A stretch of DNA of 64,000 nucleotides, taken from Fasciolopsis buskii (lineage: Eukaryota; Platyhelminthes; Trematoda; Plagiorchiida; Fasciolidae). The DNA lies in the NCBI GenBank assembly GCA_008360955.1, contig LUCM01011253.1, positions 568,519-632,518 on the forward strand. Reading direction: 5' to 3'. Shown here piece after piece: positions 60,730 through 64,000 of the stretch. Made by a program: the position numbers and the translations under genes. How positions within the stretch are numbered: the first letter of the stretch is position 1; each line of letters opens with the position of its first letter. The notes under the pieces are model-generated. The model was not told the origin of the DNA. It worked only from the letters and a program-made list of their open reading frames with translations, and searched no databases.

Positions 60730-60890
60730 TATACTAATGAAGTAACGATGGACATCATTTCCCTGGAGGGGGACCAGGGCCAACAAAGGGGTTTCAAGGG
60801 AGGGGGGGAAGTTCGCTGTTGGTGTGAGGATTCGAACCCGCGACCTCCACGTCCAAATGCTATGACTTTATCAAATTATTCATCGCCGGC
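60730..60890 (-). repeat. tRNA-headed SINE, copy 2
   Basis: On the minus strand, GGGTTCGAATCC (60839-60828) is a consensus B box followed by a G/C-rich body and a tail TTACTTCATTAGTATAGG near 60749-60732. This is the same plan and partly the same bases as 45905-46075, for example AAGTCAT..CATTTGGA before the B box and TTGGCC..GGTCCCC in the body. The A-box side (about 60875-60860) has decayed more than in copy 1. The peptide EDSNPRPPRPNAM on the plus strand is a by-product of this head. Confidence 0.72.
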
Positions 60891-60967
60891 CAAGACAGAC
60901 GGACAGACGACAGACTGATTGGTTGACTAACTGAACGACTGATAGATCGATCGATCGACCGATCGAT
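60889..60967. repeat. GACA/GACT-to-GATC tetranucleotide array next to the SINE
   Basis: Degenerate GACA, GACT and TGAC units pass into GATCGATCGATCGACCGATCGAT (60944-60966). The array abuts the 5' side of the SINE head and may have grown from its integration site. Confidence 0.7.
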
Positions 60968-63670
60968 TTTTGCACATATCGGCATTTCCGTAAGTAATAA
61001 CTGTGACTAACTTAACGTACTAAACTAGCTGATTGATCTTAATAATATTTTTGTAATGATAGATCTAATATCTCCAGTCAGTGCTATCATTCCACTGTTC
61101 GATGTATGATGTTGGCTGCATTATTGCTAGTGGTGATTTTAATTCACATCTCAGTGATAATAATTGCAGTTGAAAAATCTTAGTAAAAGTGCGGACGTCG
61201 TTAAGTTTAGCGGGTTGTTCAAAAGCTATTCACTAACAAAACAGTACTTGTAAGTCTGCATTGGTCCGGTAGTCGACAAACGGAAATCCAATTGATGCAA
61301 GTCGTTTCTGTATAGGGCAACATTATTACAATCTTTAGGTCACTTACAAACTGATTAAACAAAGGATTCTTTGATGAATCTCGCCAAATACATATGCGTT
61401 AGTATACTCCCCAATTCGCCGGCGATTTCTTCACTTTCATGTGTGATCACGTTTTCCATCCAAATTCTGAACAACAGAGTTAAAAATTTCTTTTATTTAT
61501 CCCAGAAACGTAAACGACACAAAATCGTGTTTTTTACCCCTGTCTCCAGTCGAAAAGAACTTGACTGGTGCTCGTAAAATGCCGGATGGAAAGCATGGCA
61601 ATAGGCCATTTCCCACACGGGAAAAGATTGTGCAAGATAGGACTCAATCATTGGACAGCAAATGTCCGTGTCACGTCACTGTGCATCTGTCGACAATTCG
61701 TGAGACGCTCCAATACAGTTTTGGCTTTAGACCAACAGACAAGCTCAACCAAACAGGAACCGCGCAACGAATGTAGATCGAGACCCATATTTCAGTGAAT
61801 GTTGGGGTGACAATGGAACCTCATCAGTTTAATCTGCTCTCTTTTGTCTTAAAACGGAAGTTCAATGGCTGAAATTAACGGTACGAAACAGGTGAAAGAA
61901 CACTAATCTGTCGCTACCTGAAATTAGCAAATGCGGGTAAGGAACATGAAACAGATAATCTATCATCTATTTTACAATACGCAGAACGATAAACACACGA
62001 ATCTAAAACTCCGACCAGTTGATGAAAACCATGGATTATTGGGATCCCATCCTAAAAGCTTTCATATTTCACATTAGTGGAATTGGATCAGCTGATCTCA
62101 GTATCGCATGCAACTGGAGGAGCATGTCGATGCAAATGAATCTCCAAGCAAACAGCAATCCAATTCATTCAACTTATTTGTTATACTTACGTTTCCTACA
62201 GAGAGGTTGGTTCCCACCATGCAGTCATCCATTTGGTGCTTTTAAAGGTCTGTGGCCATCAAAATAGAGTGGTGACATAATGTCACGCAATTTTAACGTT
62301 TGATGAATCGTTGAGACTCAGCTTGGTCAGCATAATGGCTAAGGCATTTCATTCACAATCATTCCTCACGTTCCTGTCCCAGTTCCCGCGTGATTGACGG
62401 GCATTGCTCGTGATAACTAACGAGGATGAAACAGATGTACAGTGAAAGATATTTAGCTAATTTTCCAAATGCTGTTTCTGATGTGATCGGTGCTTCACTT
62501 TATCTCATAAAAATCGCTTGGTGGACGAGACCGATACAATACTTCTGTTCAACTGTCCCGAAAACTAAGTCCAATGCCCAGGGTCTTTTAAAAAGGTCAG
62601 AAGTCCGACTGTTTTAGTCTTGGTCTGGAATTCCGTATGTTGATGTTGGACTTGTTAGTTAAACCAATCAATGTTAAATCAACTTGTACGGAAAATTCCT
62701 CCAATTCTACCCAAATCGGTCTAAATTTGGGCGCAACCTAGGACCCAGAAAGGGTGGCAGTCGAGAGCACATTCATTTCTTAGACAGTCGTACGAAGGGA
62801 TGCTTGAATCTTTCCCAAATGCAGATAGCCTTGAGTTACATGTCAAAGCTCATCAAATAGTGAGCTTCGTCCGCTTGAAACCACGGACATGTTGTAACGC
62901 TAATCTGGAGTCAGGAACAACGGTGAACCAGATAAAGCTCTCGTGAAACCAGATTCTAATTGCCTATTTACATCGGTGAGATCACCAATCAGAATGAAAT
63001 GACGAAGGAAAGATTGGTAGGTAGACCAACGAGCGCCTCGCTGAACTGACTCTGAATATCAGAAACTACATCTAAAATACAAGCTTGACGCTTATCAAGT
63101 AAGGTCATCCGACTTTTTTTCTTGTTTTATGGAGAGTGACGAGAACAACTCAAGAGTTTACTTCGGCAATCTCATAGATTATCACGATATTTTTAACCGG
63201 TTAATACGAGTGGTATGACAGCAATCACTATTCGATGTCTGCAAATATCGCAGTAAGGGAAAAGGTAACCGGAACAAGAATCTGTATTTTACGACTTGTC
63301 ACAAAGCTAACATTCGGCCAATAAAACCCAGACCTGAGAGAAACTGGCAAAACTAGGTAATCGTGATGTGACTATGCCAACCAAGCCATGCGTAAAATAG
63401 GCCAGATAATCAAGTTGTCATTTGAAGGTAGTTGATAGGAAGAATAAAACTCATACCATACTGTCCCTAAAGGTTTCGATAAAATTCGAATAAACACTGA
63501 GATCTAGTTTGTAAATATCAGAACAAAATGACGTAAAGAATGCAACGAAAAACCGTGGGTAGTCTATCTCAAGGAAAGTTTTACAATCGAATGAATTTGA
63601 TTGTACGTCCTGCCCTGGCAACTGGGAAAAGAAAGCTTCTATTCGTTAGCATGATTATATCCAATTATAG
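60968..63670. other. No gene recognised
   Basis: Several 60-82-codon frames (61371-61577, 61561-61776 with an overlapping frame at 61568-61798, 62019-62267, 62426-62617, all plus) show no recognisable domain. Confidence 0.5.
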
Positions 63671-63955
63671 CTCAGCATGAGGTTTGCAATCCAACAAATA
63701 TCGCAACCAGTCCGGAGGTTTGGACGTGTGAAATTAGCACAGCCCAATCTGTCTACTGATAATACCCCTAACGATAACATGCCTGATACTCGCAACGGTT
63801 CATTGTCAAATAGTGTCGCAAGTGGTTGCCAACTACTAGCTCACATTTTCTCAAGCCTTGTCAGACTCCCAATCTCGGCTCCTTCAATGTGTGCACTCTC
63901 TCCAGACTGGTCAACAGACGTGTTTAGTTCTGACAGTGAACTCAATTTCGATTGA
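63671..63955 (+). CDS. Candidate last coding exon, product unknown
   Basis: After CCAATTATAG the frame CTC AGC ATG (ATG at 63677) runs to a TGA at 63953-63955, 92 codons from the ATG. The peptide moves from a basic start (QPVRRFGRVK) through an Asn/Asp/Ser-rich polar part (TDNTPNDNMPDTRNGSL) to a hydrophobic middle (CQLLAHIFSSLVRLPI) and an acidic end (FSSDSELNFD). It reads like a cytoplasmic tail or a protein C-terminus and lacks simple-repeat DNA beneath it. The splice acceptor is weak in pyrimidines; CGCAACCAG at about 63701-63709 is an alternative. It may be unrelated to any gene. Confidence 0.28.
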   Translation, partial: LSMRFAIQQISQPVRRFGRVKLAQPNLSTDNTPNDNMPDTRNGSLSNSVASGCQLLAHIFSSLVRLPISAPSMCALSPDWSTDVFSSDSELNFD

Positions 63956-64000
63956 TGTCTGCTGCGTCAGTTAAATACGAATTCAGGTTTCAAGTACAGT

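Noticed and set aside
60703..60918. 71-codon plus frame with EDSNPRPPRPNAM
   Set aside because: Antisense by-product of the SINE head and body.
1..64000. CRISPR arrays, operons, bacterial promoters and terminators, phage genes
   Set aside because: No spaced direct-repeat arrays, ribosome binding sites or collinear gene blocks. The window is eukaryotic in character.

Overview
The window reads as gene-poor eukaryotic nuclear DNA that has been filled by transposable elements. There is no operon structure, there are no ribosome binding sites, and there are no long bacterial-style reading frames. What it does hold is decayed non-LTR retrotransposon (LINE) reading frames, tRNA-derived SINE-like elements, dispersed repeats and many microsatellites, in moderately AT-rich sequence. 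The LINE remnants and the SINE tails look like families I associate with parasitic flatworms (flukes or tapeworms). That assignment rests on remembered family resemblance, so it is an inference. I cannot name a species.

Layout. 1-7.99 kb: three fragments that I read as LINE protein with fair to good confidence (about 200-689 minus, about 1950-2499 plus, 7757-7985 minus) and one weaker possibility (5992-6408 plus). The plus-strand reverse-transcriptase fragment ends exactly where dispersed repeat A begins (2500). 9.8-12.1 kb: a possible SINE, then the best candidate for a host gene. This is a minus-strand first coding exon (11171-11409) that ends in a textbook splice donor, with a CpG-richer, CCAAT-motif-bearing stretch upstream. 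12.3-14.2 kb: a small palindromic repeat B and a second, 98.7% identical copy of repeat A. 14-34 kb: mostly featureless, with an AAT-rich array, a GTA/GTG array, the second repeat B and one weak candidate exon. 34.9-37.5 kb: a tRNA-like SINE head, a (TCAG)22 array and an (AGT)14 array. 45.9-48.5 kb: a tRNA-headed SINE and a divergent third copy of repeat A. 50.8-51.9 kb: an LINE reverse-transcriptase fragment next to a probable LTR-retrotransposon reverse-transcriptase relic, both minus strand. 57.1-58.0 kb: the longest LINE relic, with two in-frame stops and a one-base frameshift. 58.4-64 kb: two candidate terminal exons and a second copy of the tRNA-headed SINE.

How the parts relate. No pathway can be assembled. 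The LINE fragments cover different parts of one protein architecture (endonuclease end and linker, reverse-transcriptase palm and thumb, C-terminal tail) and all are broken, so none can move by itself. The SINE-like elements would have depended on such LINEs. The two near-identical repeat A copies lie in direct orientation 11,417 bases apart and bracket the candidate gene start, so unequal recombination between them would remove or duplicate that promoter and exon.

Limits. Without a search, a splice-aware gene predictor or transcript data, the host-gene calls are weak. The transposon calls rest on motif spacing that I could read by eye. I did not find a convincing new biological system.
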